From NCBI GenBank assembly GCA_903854475.1, contig CAINWP010000198.1, forward strand, positions 1-46,595: DNA of 46,595 nt, read 5' to 3'. The notes under the pieces were generated by a model, which was not told the DNA's origin, ran no database searches, and worked only from the letters and a program-made list of their open reading frames with translations. The DNA comes from an uncultured Verrucomicrobiota bacterium (lineage in GTDB: Bacteria > Verrucomicrobiota > Verrucomicrobiia > Limisphaerales > UBA9464). This document shows positions 26,419-35,800 of the stretch, in pieces. A program made the position numbers and the translations under genes. The stretch's first letter is position 1, and every line of letters starts with the position of its first letter.

Positions 26419-28101
26419 ATGGCTCCGACCCCTCGAACGATGCGGATCGGGTGGCTGATCAAGCTGCTATTGGGATGGGTTTGGATCGGCTCCTGTGTCG
26501 CCGAGGCCGCGGGCAATGAGGTGTTGGTCATCTACAATGCACAGATGCCCGCCTCCGAGGCGGTGGCCCGGCATTATGCCCAGCGGCGGTCGGTGCCAGA
26601 CTCTCAACTTTTGGGTCTTCGCCTTTCCGAATCGGGGACCATTTCCCGTGCCGACTATGTTTCAGGGATTCAGGAACCGGTCCGTAAGTATCTCTTTGAA
26701 AAAGGCTTGGCGGAGTGGGTGCCTGATTCCAGTGCGCCGTTGCCGGGTCGCAAGGCGACGGCCCGGAATCGCCTGCGGCTGATCCGCTCGGAAATTCGCT
26801 ACCTGCTTCTGTGCTATGGAGTGCCGTGGTACATCCCTCATGACTCGTCGATGCGCAGTGAAACAGAGGGTATCCCGGCCCAATTTTTGCGCAATGACGC
26901 CTCGGTGGACGATGAGTTGGCCTTGTTGCCTCGGCTGGGTTTTAACGATCCGATAGCGACCACTCCCAATCCTGTGGTTGGGGCCACCAATGCTTCCCAG
27001 ATCCACCCGACGAATGGCGTCTTCATGGTGACGCGGTTGGACGGACCCACGCCGGAGATCGCTCGGGGCCTAGTAGACAAGGCGCTGGAAGCCGAGTCTC
27101 GGGGATTGTGGGGGCATGCGTACATCGATTTGCGAGCCATTACCAACGGGCCTTACGGGTGGGGCGACCGGATGATTACCAATGCAGCGGTGGCCGCCAA
27201 ACGGCTGGGATTCGAGACCTTCGTCGACAATCAACCGGCGAGCTTGGGAGTCGGATATCCTCTCAGTCAGGTGGCTCTCTACGTGGGTTGGTACGACAGT
27301 GGGGTGACCGGACCGTTCTACCGGGCCAGCGTCGAATTCCTCCCCGGGGCCTTCGCCTACCACTTGCATTCCTTCAGTGCGGCCCATCTCCGATCGGCCT
27401 CCGAGAACTGGGTGGGCCCGCTCCTAGCCCGCGGAGCCACCGCCACCATGGGTTGTGTGGCTGAGCCTTATTTGGAGTTCACCCCCAATCCGGCCATGTT
27501 CCTCGAGCGTTGGGGATACGTCGGGATGACCCTGGGCGAGGCCGCAACCGCGGCCCACCCGGTGCTGTCGTGGCAGACGGTGGTGGTGGGCGATCCGTTG
27601 TACCGCCCGTTTGGCCGCCCGCTGGCCGACGATGGCAAACGCCTGGATGATGCCAACGATCCGAGGACTGCCTATGCGCTGGTCCGCAACGCCAACCTTC
27701 AAGTCATGGCGGGCCGCCCGGTGGAAGCAGTGCGGGACCAGCTCGAGGGACAACGCTGGGCCACCAATCACGCTGTCGTGGCCGAGAAAATAGGACGTCT
27801 TTACTGGTCAGGCATTCGGGTCCGCAGGGCTTTGGAGTGGTATGATACGGCCCTGGGTCTGACCAACGCCACGCCGATGCAACGCCGCCGCCTGCTGCTG
27901 GACAGCATCGAGGTCCATCGAGTCCTCGGGCAACCGGCCGAGGCGTACCAATGTCTCGAACAGCTCATTGTTACCTCGCCTCCGGACGTAGACCGTCAGG
28001 AGCTGCGCATTCGTCAATTGCAGTTCGCCCGTGAGATGCGGGATGTAGAAAAAATCACCTCCGTTTCTAATGAAGTTCAGCGCCTGGGCGGGAAGCGGTG
28101 A
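26419..28101 (+). CDS. TIGR03790 family secreted protein, function unknown
   Basis: The protein (560 residues from ATG 26419; a second ATG at 26440 gives a shorter leader) has an N-terminal hydrophobic segment (MRIGWLIKLLLGWVWIGSC) that looks like a signal peptide, with a cysteine that could be a lipoprotein site. The body begins NEVLVIYNAQMPASEAVARHYAQRR, and contains YLLLCYGVPWYI, LGVGYPLSQVALYVGWYD and GATATMGCVAEPYLEFTPNP, stretches I associate with family TIGR03790. The C-terminal 130 residues are helical and TPR-like. No catalytic motif is known to me. The gene is wedged between cmk (4-bp gap) and the DNA glycosylase (GTGA overlap), so it is co-transcribed with unrelated housekeeping genes. 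Confidence 0.75.
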   Translation: MAPTPRTMRIGWLIKLLLGWVWIGSCVAEAAGNEVLVIYNAQMPASEAVARHYAQRRSVPDSQLLGLRLSESGTISRADYVSGIQEPVRKYLFEKGLAEWVPDSSAPLPGRKATARNRLRLIRSEIRYLLLCYGVPWYIPHDSSMRSETEGIPAQFLRNDASVDDELALLPRLGFNDPIATTPNPVVGATNASQIHPTNGVFMVTRLDGPTPEIARGLVDKALEAESRGLWGHAYIDLRAITNGPYGWGDRMITNAAVAAKRLGFETFVDNQPASLGVGYPLSQVALYVGWYDSGVTGPFYRASVEFLPGAFAYHLHSFSAAHLRSASENWVGPLLARGATATMGCVAEPYLEFTPNPAMFLERWGYVGMTLGEAATAAHPVLSWQTVVVGDPLYRPFGRPLADDGKRLDDANDPRTAYALVRNANLQVMAGRPVEAVRDQLEGQRWATNHAVVAEKIGRLYWSGIRVRRALEWYDTALGLTNATPMQRRRLLLDSIEVHRVLGQPAEAYQCLEQLIVTSPPDVDRQELRIRQLQFAREMRDVEKITSVSNEVQRLGGKR

Positions 28102-28766
28102 TTCATTTGCAGGTACCTCGTGTTGCTATGACTCCTGAAGCCCTACGACACCTCGCCGAATCGGATCTCGTGATGGGTCGCCTCATCCAGAAAATCGGCG
28201 CCTGCACCTTGAAGCCCGAGCCTCAGCGAACTCCCTTTGAGTCGCTGGTCCGCGCCGTGGCCCACCAGCAGTTGCACGGCAAGGCGGCCGAAACGATTTT
28301 GGGGCGGTTTCTGGCGCGATTCCCTGGCCGACGCTTTCCCCGGCCTGAAGACCTGGAATCGGTCACCGATGCGGACCTTCGGTCCTTTGGTTTCTCTGGT
28401 TCCAAGGCGGCCGCTATCCGCGATATCGCCGCCAAGGCGATGGATGGCACCGTGCCCACTTCGCGGAAGATCCGGACCTTGTCCGATGACGACATCGTCG
28501 ATCGACTGAGCGCTTGCCGCGGGGTTGGACGGTGGACCGTCGAGATGCTGCTCATCTTCAAGTTGGGGCGTCCGGACGTTTTGCCCATCGACGACTTTGG
28601 CGTTCGGGAGGGGTTCCGTGTGACCTATGGGCACGATCTCCAACCTCGGCCGAAGGAGTTGTTGGCCTTTGGTGAACGCTGGCGTCCGTTTCGAACGACC
28701 GCGGCCTGGTACTTATGGCGGGCTGCCGATGCCGCGAAGCTCGTAGCCAAGGTCCCGAAACATTGA
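28098..28766 (+). CDS. DNA-3-methyladenine glycosylase II family (AlkA/Mag-like)
   Basis: This is a base-excision repair glycosylase of the HhH-GPD fold, removing alkylated purines. The helix-hairpin-helix is in LSACRGVGRWTVEMLLIF, followed by the catalytic aspartate in LPIDDFGVREGF (second Asp by family alignment). PFESLVRAVAHQQLHGKAAETI is the other family block. It lacks the N-terminal TBP-like domain of E. coli AlkA. At 222 residues it is closer to the short yeast Mag1-like type. The GTG start at 28098 overlaps the upstream stop (GTGA); ATG 28128 is an alternative. It converges with the WYL regulator across 40 bp. Confidence 0.9.
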   Translation: MIHLQVPRVAMTPEALRHLAESDLVMGRLIQKIGACTLKPEPQRTPFESLVRAVAHQQLHGKAAETILGRFLARFPGRRFPRPEDLESVTDADLRSFGFSGSKAAAIRDIAAKAMDGTVPTSRKIRTLSDDDIVDRLSACRGVGRWTVEMLLIFKLGRPDVLPIDDFGVREGFRVTYGHDLQPRPKELLAFGERWRPFRTTAAWYLWRAADAAKLVAKVPKH

Positions 28767-28806
28767 AGGGGTGGTTTGGTAGGCAATCCACCTTCCGCCA
28801 TTGCTG

Positions 28807-29811
28807 TCAGGGCTTCGGGACTTTGGGATAGTTCTTCACTAGGGCCTCGGCGGTCTCGCGGAGGATGGTCACCAGCTCGGGCGGACTGAGCACGGTGGCT
28901 TGAGCCCCCCAACCCAAGATCCATCGGCTAATTTCCTCAAGGCTTCCGAGTCGGAGATGGATCTCCACCCCGCGGTCGGGAAGTTCAGTTAGCGTCTGCG
29001 AGGGATGCCACCGCTTCTCGCGAATGTAGTCGGCCACGGCCCGCGTGAAGCGGACACAGACTTCGAAGTCTCCAGTGCGCGAGTACACGCCGAAGCTGTC
29101 GCTCAAATGTCGTTCGAGCGCGAATTTAGCCGGGCGCTGGAAGGTCTTTCCGGTCGGTTCGGCTTCAGCGATCCGGGAAGGCACAAAGGTTCGGATGGCC
29201 TTTCGAAGATGGTCGTGTGCGAAGAGGTACCAGTCACCATTCACATTGCCGATGTGGTAGGGATCTACGGTGCGCTCCTCCAGGGCCGCGCCGGGTTTGC
29301 GGTAGGTGAGACGGAGGGTCTTGCCGGCGGCGGCCGCCTGGGCCAGTCGATCGATGATCCCCAGGTCCACGTTGGGCTCGGCGGTGGTTCGGAAGGAAAT
29401 GGTCTGCGTCCATTCAGCCAAATTCAAAGAGACGGTGTCCGGCAGCGAACGCTCGAGTTTCTTGAAAGCGGTCAGGAGGCGTTTTTCGAAAGGCGTGCCG
29501 CGGTATTGCTGAAGCGCCTTCTCAGCGACCACTAATGCGAAGAGCTCTCCCTCTGTGATTTGTAGGGTTGGGAATGCATCGACCGGTTCGGTGTAATAAA
29601 AACCATAACGCTGGGGGCTGTAATTGATGGGCAAACCCATCCGGTCGCGCATGAAATCGATGTCCCGCTGGATGGTCTTGGTGCTCACCTCGAACTCGCG
29701 GCTGAGGAACGACGCGTTCGGATGCTTGCCCGATGCGATGGCGGTGTGGATGCGCATCATCCGCTCCAACGGCGGTCGGGACATGGGCAGTTCATGCACA
29801 CTCTTCTTCAT
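28807..29811 (-). CDS. WYL-domain transcriptional regulator
   Basis: This is a DNA-binding regulator with an N-terminal winged helix-turn-helix of DeoR/HTH_11 type (about residues 15-65, FLSREFEVSTKTIQRDIDFMRDR). A WYL domain (about 155-215, with RTVDPYHIGNVNGDWYLFAHD) and a C-terminal WCX extension (about 235-325, ending WILGWGAQATVLSPPELV) follow. WYL domains sense small ligands or nucleic acid, often after DNA damage. The gene is divergent from the kinase-MurQ gene across 127 bp, so regulation of that gene or of itself is possible. It also converges with the DNA glycosylase gene, which would fit a damage-linked role. Neither link is proven. Length 334 residues is normal. Confidence 0.9.
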   Translation of the reverse strand: MKKSVHELPMSRPPLERMMRIHTAIASGKHPNASFLSREFEVSTKTIQRDIDFMRDRMGLPINYSPQRYGFYYTEPVDAFPTLQITEGELFALVVAEKALQQYRGTPFEKRLLTAFKKLERSLPDTVSLNLAEWTQTISFRTTAEPNVDLGIIDRLAQAAAAGKTLRLTYRKPGAALEERTVDPYHIGNVNGDWYLFAHDHLRKAIRTFVPSRIAEAEPTGKTFQRPAKFALERHLSDSFGVYSRTGDFEVCVRFTRAVADYIREKRWHPSQTLTELPDRGVEIHLRLGSLEEISRWILGWGAQATVLSPPELVTILRETAEALVKNYPKVPKP

Positions 29812-29938
29812 CAGGAGATGCTGTTCTCAGACAGCAGGAATGCCAACCCCGGACCGGTCTCGGGTTTGATCGCTGGACGCGCAGTTCGTCGCGCTTTGCG
29901 CTTTTGTCCTGAGGCACCCCGGTCTTCCAATTCAACCC

Positions 29939-31777
29939 ATGACGGATCCGGAGTCCAAAGCGGTCATTGGTATCGAATGCGGCGGCACTCGCACTGTGGC
30001 CTTAGCGGCGGCGGTGGGAGTCAGACAACCGTTGGCCCGTATCGAATCTGGACCGGCCAATTTGCGGCTGACTTCGGACTTCGATTTGCAGTCCCACTTC
30101 GAGTCCTTGAAAACTCGTTTGCCAGAACCGGTGGCCATTGGCATCGGCATGGCTGGCGTGAGAACTGAGGAAGATCGGCAGCGGTTGCGTGCCTGCGTGG
30201 CGAGGGTTTGGCCGTCCGTGCCGGTCCGCGTCGACCATGACCTGGTGAGCGCTCTCGAGGCAGCCTCCTTGGATGCGACAAATCCGGTGGATGTGCGGGT
30301 GATCCTCTTGAGCGGCACGGGTTCTTGCTGCTTTGGTCGGAATCGACGGGGAGTAACGGCCAAGGCCGGTGGATGGGGGCACCAGTTGGGGGATCAGGGC
30401 AGCGGTTTTGCTATCGCTTACGCCGGATTGCGCGAGGCCATCCGTCAGCTCGAACAAACCGGTCGAATGGGGCCCCTCGGTCGCCGACTCCTCAAGGCCT
30501 CTGGCCTTAAAGACCCCGAAGCCTGGGTGGGCTGGATGCAGTCGGCTTCCAAGCGTGAGGTCGCCGCTTTGGCGCCGGAGGTGTTCGCGGCGGCGGCTCA
30601 CGGCGACCCGAGAGCTCACCAGGTCATTGAGGGGTGCCTCGGCGAGTTGCTCGAGTTGGCATTGGTTTGTGCGGCACGTCTGGACCGGACGGGCAAGGCT
30701 CGGGTGGAATTCGTCTTGGCGGGCAGTGTCTTCTTGCGTCAATCGCGATGGCTTCCCCACATCGAGAGCGTTCTTCGGGCGGTGCGCCCCCAGTCCGTGA
30801 TCCGATCCTTGGAACGGGAATCGGCCTGGGGTGCGGTGGTCCTCGCGGAGCAGGCCTTGGCCTCAGGCGAAGGCTCGAAGGTGCCCACAGTCCTAATCCC
30901 GGGATTGGCGGTTCCTTCACCCGTCCCGCGACCCGAATCGACTGGGGTTTCCCCGACGGAGCTACGGAACCCGCGTTCTCGGCATCTTGATCGGATGCCT
31001 GTCGGCAAGGCCATCGACTTGATGGTGTCTGAGGACTCACAGGTCCCCGAGATCATTGGCCGGCACCGGGCGGCCTTGGCTCGATTGATCCGCCTCGCCG
31101 AGGCTGCCATCCGCAGCGGAGGACGGCTAATTTACCTAGGTGCGGGCACTAGCGGCCGCCTCGGAGTCTTGGACGCCAGCGAATGTCCGCCCACTTTTCG
31201 AACCCCGCCCGAGTGGGTTCAGGGCATCATGGCCGGCGGCGAGAAGGCCTTGCACACGTCGGTGGAAGGCGCTGAAGACGACGCCGGGGCAGGGGGTGAA
31301 GCCCTTCGTCTCCGTCAGGTTTCCTCAAAGGATGTGGTGGTGGGCATCGCTGCTTCTGGAAGGACCCCTTATGTCTGGGGAGGATTGGCTGCCGCCCGTG
31401 AAGCCGGAGCTCGAACCGCGTTGCTCTGCTTTAATCCGAACCTAAAATTCACCCGAAGCCTCCGGCCGGATGTTGTCCTGGCCATCGACGTCGGCCCCGA
31501 GGTGCTCACCGGGTCGACCCGACTGAAGGCCGGCACCGCCACCAAGCTCGTCCTCAACATCCTCAGTACCCTCACCATGGTTCGCCTCGGCAAGGTTGAG
31601 GAGAACCTCATGATCGACCTCAACCCCTCCAACGTGAAACTGCGCGATCGGGCCCTCCGCATTGTCCAAGAGTTGACCCACGTCGCCCCCGAAGTTGCTC
31701 GAACCGCCCTGGAAGGCTCCGGTTGGCGGGTTCAAGCCGCCGTTCAGACTCTCCGCCAAAAGCTGTCCCACCGTTAG
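29939..31777 (+). CDS. Fusion of BadF-type amino-sugar kinase and MurNAc-6-phosphate etherase (MurQ)
   Basis: This is a 612-residue protein with two enzymes in one chain. Residues about 1-310 are an ASKHA kinase of the BadF/BadG (MurK/NAGK) group: phosphate-1 motif IGIECGGTRT (Glu where Asp is usual), VDHDLVSALEA with the catalytic Asp, and phosphate-2 motif LSGTGSCCFG. Residues about 345-612 are MurQ: NPRSRHLDRM, GRLIYLGAGTSGRLGVLDAS, the catalytic glutamates of ECPPTF and EGAEDD, VVVGIAASGRTPYV, TGSTRLKAGTATKLVLN and ENLMIDLNPSNVKLRDRA. The likely joint reaction is MurNAc to MurNAc-6-phosphate to GlcNAc-6-phosphate plus lactate, in peptidoglycan recycling. ATG 29939 leaves a short, plausible N-terminus. 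The domain identities are firm; the kinase substrate is inferred from the fusion partner. Confidence 0.9.
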   Translation: MTDPESKAVIGIECGGTRTVALAAAVGVRQPLARIESGPANLRLTSDFDLQSHFESLKTRLPEPVAIGIGMAGVRTEEDRQRLRACVARVWPSVPVRVDHDLVSALEAASLDATNPVDVRVILLSGTGSCCFGRNRRGVTAKAGGWGHQLGDQGSGFAIAYAGLREAIRQLEQTGRMGPLGRRLLKASGLKDPEAWVGWMQSASKREVAALAPEVFAAAAHGDPRAHQVIEGCLGELLELALVCAARLDRTGKARVEFVLAGSVFLRQSRWLPHIESVLRAVRPQSVIRSLERESAWGAVVLAEQALASGEGSKVPTVLIPGLAVPSPVPRPESTGVSPTELRNPRSRHLDRMPVGKAIDLMVSEDSQVPEIIGRHRAALARLIRLAEAAIRSGGRLIYLGAGTSGRLGVLDASECPPTFRTPPEWVQGIMAGGEKALHTSVEGAEDDAGAGGEALRLRQVSSKDVVVGIAASGRTPYVWGGLAAAREAGARTALLCFNPNLKFTRSLRPDVVLAIDVGPEVLTGSTRLKAGTATKLVLNILSTLTMVRLGKVEENLMIDLNPSNVKLRDRALRIVQELTHVAPEVARTALEGSGWRVQAAVQTLRQKLSHR

Positions 31778-31937
31778 TACTACACAGAGAAGCCTGCCCC
31801 CTCGTTGGTTTATCTCGTCCGTTTGGCGTGTCTCTATCCGGGGAAGTGGCTGTAAAATTACACGGCGCTCAAATCGCATTTGCCAATCGACCATCTGGGT
31901 GTTTTTTCTAGGGCCTACTATTTTTTGGGGCAACGCA

Positions 31938-32708
31938 ATGAATCCCACGGTCATAAATGGTTTGGCGATCGGGCTGTTGGTCAGCTTCGGTATGGTGATC
32001 GGCATTGCCGTTGTCTTTGCCACGTTGTATCGGCGTCACCTTCGGGCACTGCGGATGACCCAGCGTTGGCTGGATCCACTCACGCCCCTTGTTGGTTCCA
32101 CCCGATCAGTATTGACCCTACCGATGCCCCATCGCTGGCTGGCCATTCGCAGCTCCAATACCACGTTTCTTCGCGAGACTCTGCACATCGGGACTGAGGA
32201 GGGCTCCCCATGGTCCGAGGCTCTGGTCCGGTTCCGTGAACGGCTGATATTCATTTCGCCGCCCTGGCGCGGTTGGTCATTGGTGGTTGGTGCGGCCATC
32301 CCGGACCCCGCCGCGGATATCGATCAGCTCTTCCGGTTTCTCTCTGGCCTGAGCCGCGAGGTCGGAGAAGTTCAGTTTTTCTCCGCCGACCGGGTACTCA
32401 ATCACCATGCATGGGCCTGGCTTCGGGAGGGCAACGTGGTTCGAGCCTATGCCTGGGCCGGTGAGACCTTGTGGAGTCAGGGGGGCTGCACCTTGGATGA
32501 ACGACTCCTGGGCCTCACCGTTCACGATTACGGGGAAGCCGTCGAAGGCCCCGGTATTTGTGGAGGTCCCTCCGAGCAACAGAATGCCGAGAGAGTAGCG
32601 TTGCTGGCACGTCGTTGGAGCCTGGATCCGGCCGAGGCCAGCGCCTACTTTCTAGCTCTGGAGGCCTCCTCCCGCATTCGCCGCGAGGGTCCCGATGAGA
32701 CCGATTGA
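31938..32708 (+). CDS. Membrane-anchored protein of unknown function
   Basis: I do not recognise a named family. From ATG 31938 the protein has 256 residues. One N-terminal membrane helix (about 5-31, VINGLAIGLLVSFGMVIGIA) is followed by a soluble domain of mixed alpha/beta character. Distinct stretches are LIFISPPWRGWSLVVGAAIPD, VQFFSADRVLNHHAWAWLREG and VVRAYAWAGETLWSQGGCTLDERLLGL, a tryptophan- and tyrosine-rich core. The frame is open further upstream to 31695, but that would overlap the MurQ gene and use poor codons. It follows MurQ by 160 bp in the same direction and precedes the large 32830 gene by 121 bp. No catalytic motif was seen. Confidence 0.7.
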   Translation: MNPTVINGLAIGLLVSFGMVIGIAVVFATLYRRHLRALRMTQRWLDPLTPLVGSTRSVLTLPMPHRWLAIRSSNTTFLRETLHIGTEEGSPWSEALVRFRERLIFISPPWRGWSLVVGAAIPDPAADIDQLFRFLSGLSREVGEVQFFSADRVLNHHAWAWLREGNVVRAYAWAGETLWSQGGCTLDERLLGLTVHDYGEAVEGPGICGGPSEQQNAERVALLARRWSLDPAEASAYFLALEASSRIRREGPDETD

Positions 32709-32829
32709 CCTCCCCTCAGCGCTCCGAATGAGAGCCTTCCCGACCTGAACTATTCTCGGGACTTGAAGGCGAATCATTCAGGGTTAAGACTTTAGCCGGC
32801 GGCAGCCCCAAACCCGCCACCCCTAGGCC

Positions 32830-35800
32830 ATGACCCGTTCCATTGGACTGAATCCACCCAACCCCACCGAACTCCATCGGCACATCAACCTGAAACTCGC
32901 CGAGTTGGGCATGACAGGTGTTCCGTTGCCCGGTGAAACCCAGGCGTTGGACTCACTGCTCGAGAGTTTCATCGCCCAAGGACGCGAGAAGGACCGACTG
33001 CTCTCCCGTTATGCCAGTCCGGTGGACCGGAGGATCAACAACTTCATCCACGACTATTTGTCCGACACGGCCGTCCCCCGGGAATTGCCGCGGAACACCT
33101 TCGTCTTGGATCAATATGGCTTGGCCCGGATTTTGTCCCTGCCGCCCGACAAAGACGAGGTCGCCTCGCCGAGGCTGCGCAGCTATCGGTTGCGCAACGG
33201 AATTCTTCACAATCCAAAGTCGGACCGGCGGACCACCTCCGGTATCTTCCATGTCACCGAGGGAGGGTTGCCTATTCCCGACGACAAGAAGGGCGTCCCC
33301 AAGACGGTTTTTGCCGACCTTCTGGCCCGTGCGATTCATCCTCCTGAGGAACTTTTGCAACTGCCGTTCACGGCGTCTGGGCCCACGCCGGCCTCATGCA
33401 TGGTCTCTCTGCTCATTCGCCCGGTGATCTGCCCGGAGGTTCCGGGCGTGATGCCTCGCAAGAGCATGGAAATCCGCTTCTTCGTCCCCGGATCGCTGGT
33501 AGCCAACCTAGACTTCGTCGAGAGCATCTTCGGCAATGCCGGAGACCCGTTGCTCCCGGAAAATGACGCATCCCTCGATGCCGAGCATTGGAGTGGACAT
33601 ACCGGATGCGTGATTTTGGCTCCGCACCTCAACGGGCTTACAAAAAAGGAAGTGGGACTTCCGCATCAAGACGAGGCCACCGAGCGTCAGCGTCGGGACG
33701 GCATGTGCTGGAGCGACCCGCAAGAGCTCTACAACGACGGGAACGCCTTTAAACTGACCGCTCGGGATGCCTCCGGGGTCATCGTGACGCTCATTTCGGA
33801 CAACTATTTCGGCTACTGCAAAAAAGAGGTCAAAACCCAAATTAGTTTTGCGGCCAACCTCTTCGGACTGGTCGAGGAGGAGCATGCCGGCGGAGCGTTG
33901 GTCTTTGCTAATCACGATCTGGGCAGCGAATACGACGCCCAACATCACGGTGCAGATTTCCCGTACAGTTTTTCGGAAGTCACCCGGTTAATTCCGGATG
34001 CACTGAACCTCCAACCCGAAGGCCATGCCGTGGACCGGCAATTTCCAACGGTGGTCTACGTCCCTGAGAATGCTCGCTTCGATATCGAGTCCTTAACAGT
34101 CCGTTGGGACGATGCCGTAAAAACCCAGTCCATCCGACTCCGGCGGGACCATCACTACCTCTTGCCCAGCGGATTTCGGGTGCATTTGGAGCCGCCGGCC
34201 ATAGCAGCGCGGGCTTGGCGTTTGGTCGGAACGCGCCCGGAGGGAACCTTGTGTCACAAGCCCTGCACGGTCTCCGGTGGCGGCAAGAGCGAGATCTCTA
34301 AGCCCATCACGGACGCCATCCTCTTTGGCTCGGTCTTCGTCGCAGACCTGGCTCAAGATTTTGACCGAGTGGCGATTGTCGTGGCGCGTGACTTTTCACA
34401 ACGGTTTCGTGATCCCGCCCGCAATGGTCTGGATCAGCGTCCTATTCTCAATCCGAGTCGGACTCTGGGTTCTGTCATCAAGCTGCTGACACCGAGCGAG
34501 GATTTTTCCGACGAACACAATGCCTGGATTGGTTCCGTGCCGCCGCACATCCGGGAATTAGTGCTCGTTGTGAAACGCTTTTGGCAACCCTCCTGGGGAG
34601 AGGACTGGCGCTCGCAGTTCAGCGTCGATGTCATCAACGGCACGCCTGCCAATGAGCTGCGGTTGGGGCGCAAGCGTCTGGTGACCCAATTCCTTCGGGT
34701 GGGTTATGACGACGATGGAGCTTGGCGGACGTTTGGTCTTCGGAAGGATTATCTTCCGGCCTTCAAGCTTCAGATGGAGGACGACATTACGGCCAGTGTG
34801 ACCGTGCCGCGCAGCCAGTTGCCAGGTCTGGACCCGCAGAGCGTTTATCCGTCGCTCAAATTTGTTCAGAACACTGAGTTTCGACTTTTCCAGCGGCCAG
34901 ACGACGCCATTCATCGCGGGTATGACAAGGCTGCAGAAGCAGACTTTGCTGGCGGCGGATGCTTCTTTAGCAACTACGAACCCATTTCACGCAAGCAGGC
35001 CAGAGAGCTGGTCGATGATGCCATCGGACTGAACCAATATACCGCGCCCATGCGGGCGTTGATCGAAGCGGCCGCAGCCTCGGAGCCCGGCGATGGTTCT
35101 CCCGAATGGATCGTGGTTACGTCTCATCCGCGATTAGTGGACGGCAAGCCGTCGAAGAACCCTCGGTATCTTCAGACGCGTCCCGATCTCCTCGATGATC
35201 TGGGACGTCATCTGACGACCATGTCGGCCCGACTGGCGCGGCGCTTGGCGACCGATCGTCCGGTGTACACGCCGGTGCATGCCGTTTTGGCCGGTCGTCG
35301 GAATAACCCGGCGGAACCGGGAGTGCGTCCGCTCGCTTGCTACGGGCCCATCCATCACATGGAGTTGCCGGAGGCATTCATGGAGTTCATCTCCAGCATG
35401 ACCGGCAAATCCCCTTCGACGACCGGGGCTGGCAGCGAGGGAGCCTTGACCAAGGGGCCTTTCAACGCCCTACCGCCCATTTACGATCTCAATGCGGCCT
35501 TCGTGAGTTTGGCCGTCTCCGAGAACCCGGTTTTCTTGACGAGTGCCGGATATCTCGGGCCCAAGACCCGCGTGGATCATGATGTCAGCCTGCTCGTGCC
35601 GGAGGTCTGGTGTCGAATGGGCGTCTCGGAGCGGGATCCAGCGTTCCTCATCGCCAATGGCTATCTGGAGCGCGTGTCGGACTTCACCCACGAGGGGCGG
35701 ACCGTCCCGGCCAGTCGCCTGGGGTGGCGAGTCACACTGAAGTTCGTGAACGACTTCCTGGGGCGTGTTTTTAACCATCCCCACGCCGTCTTGGTCGAAA

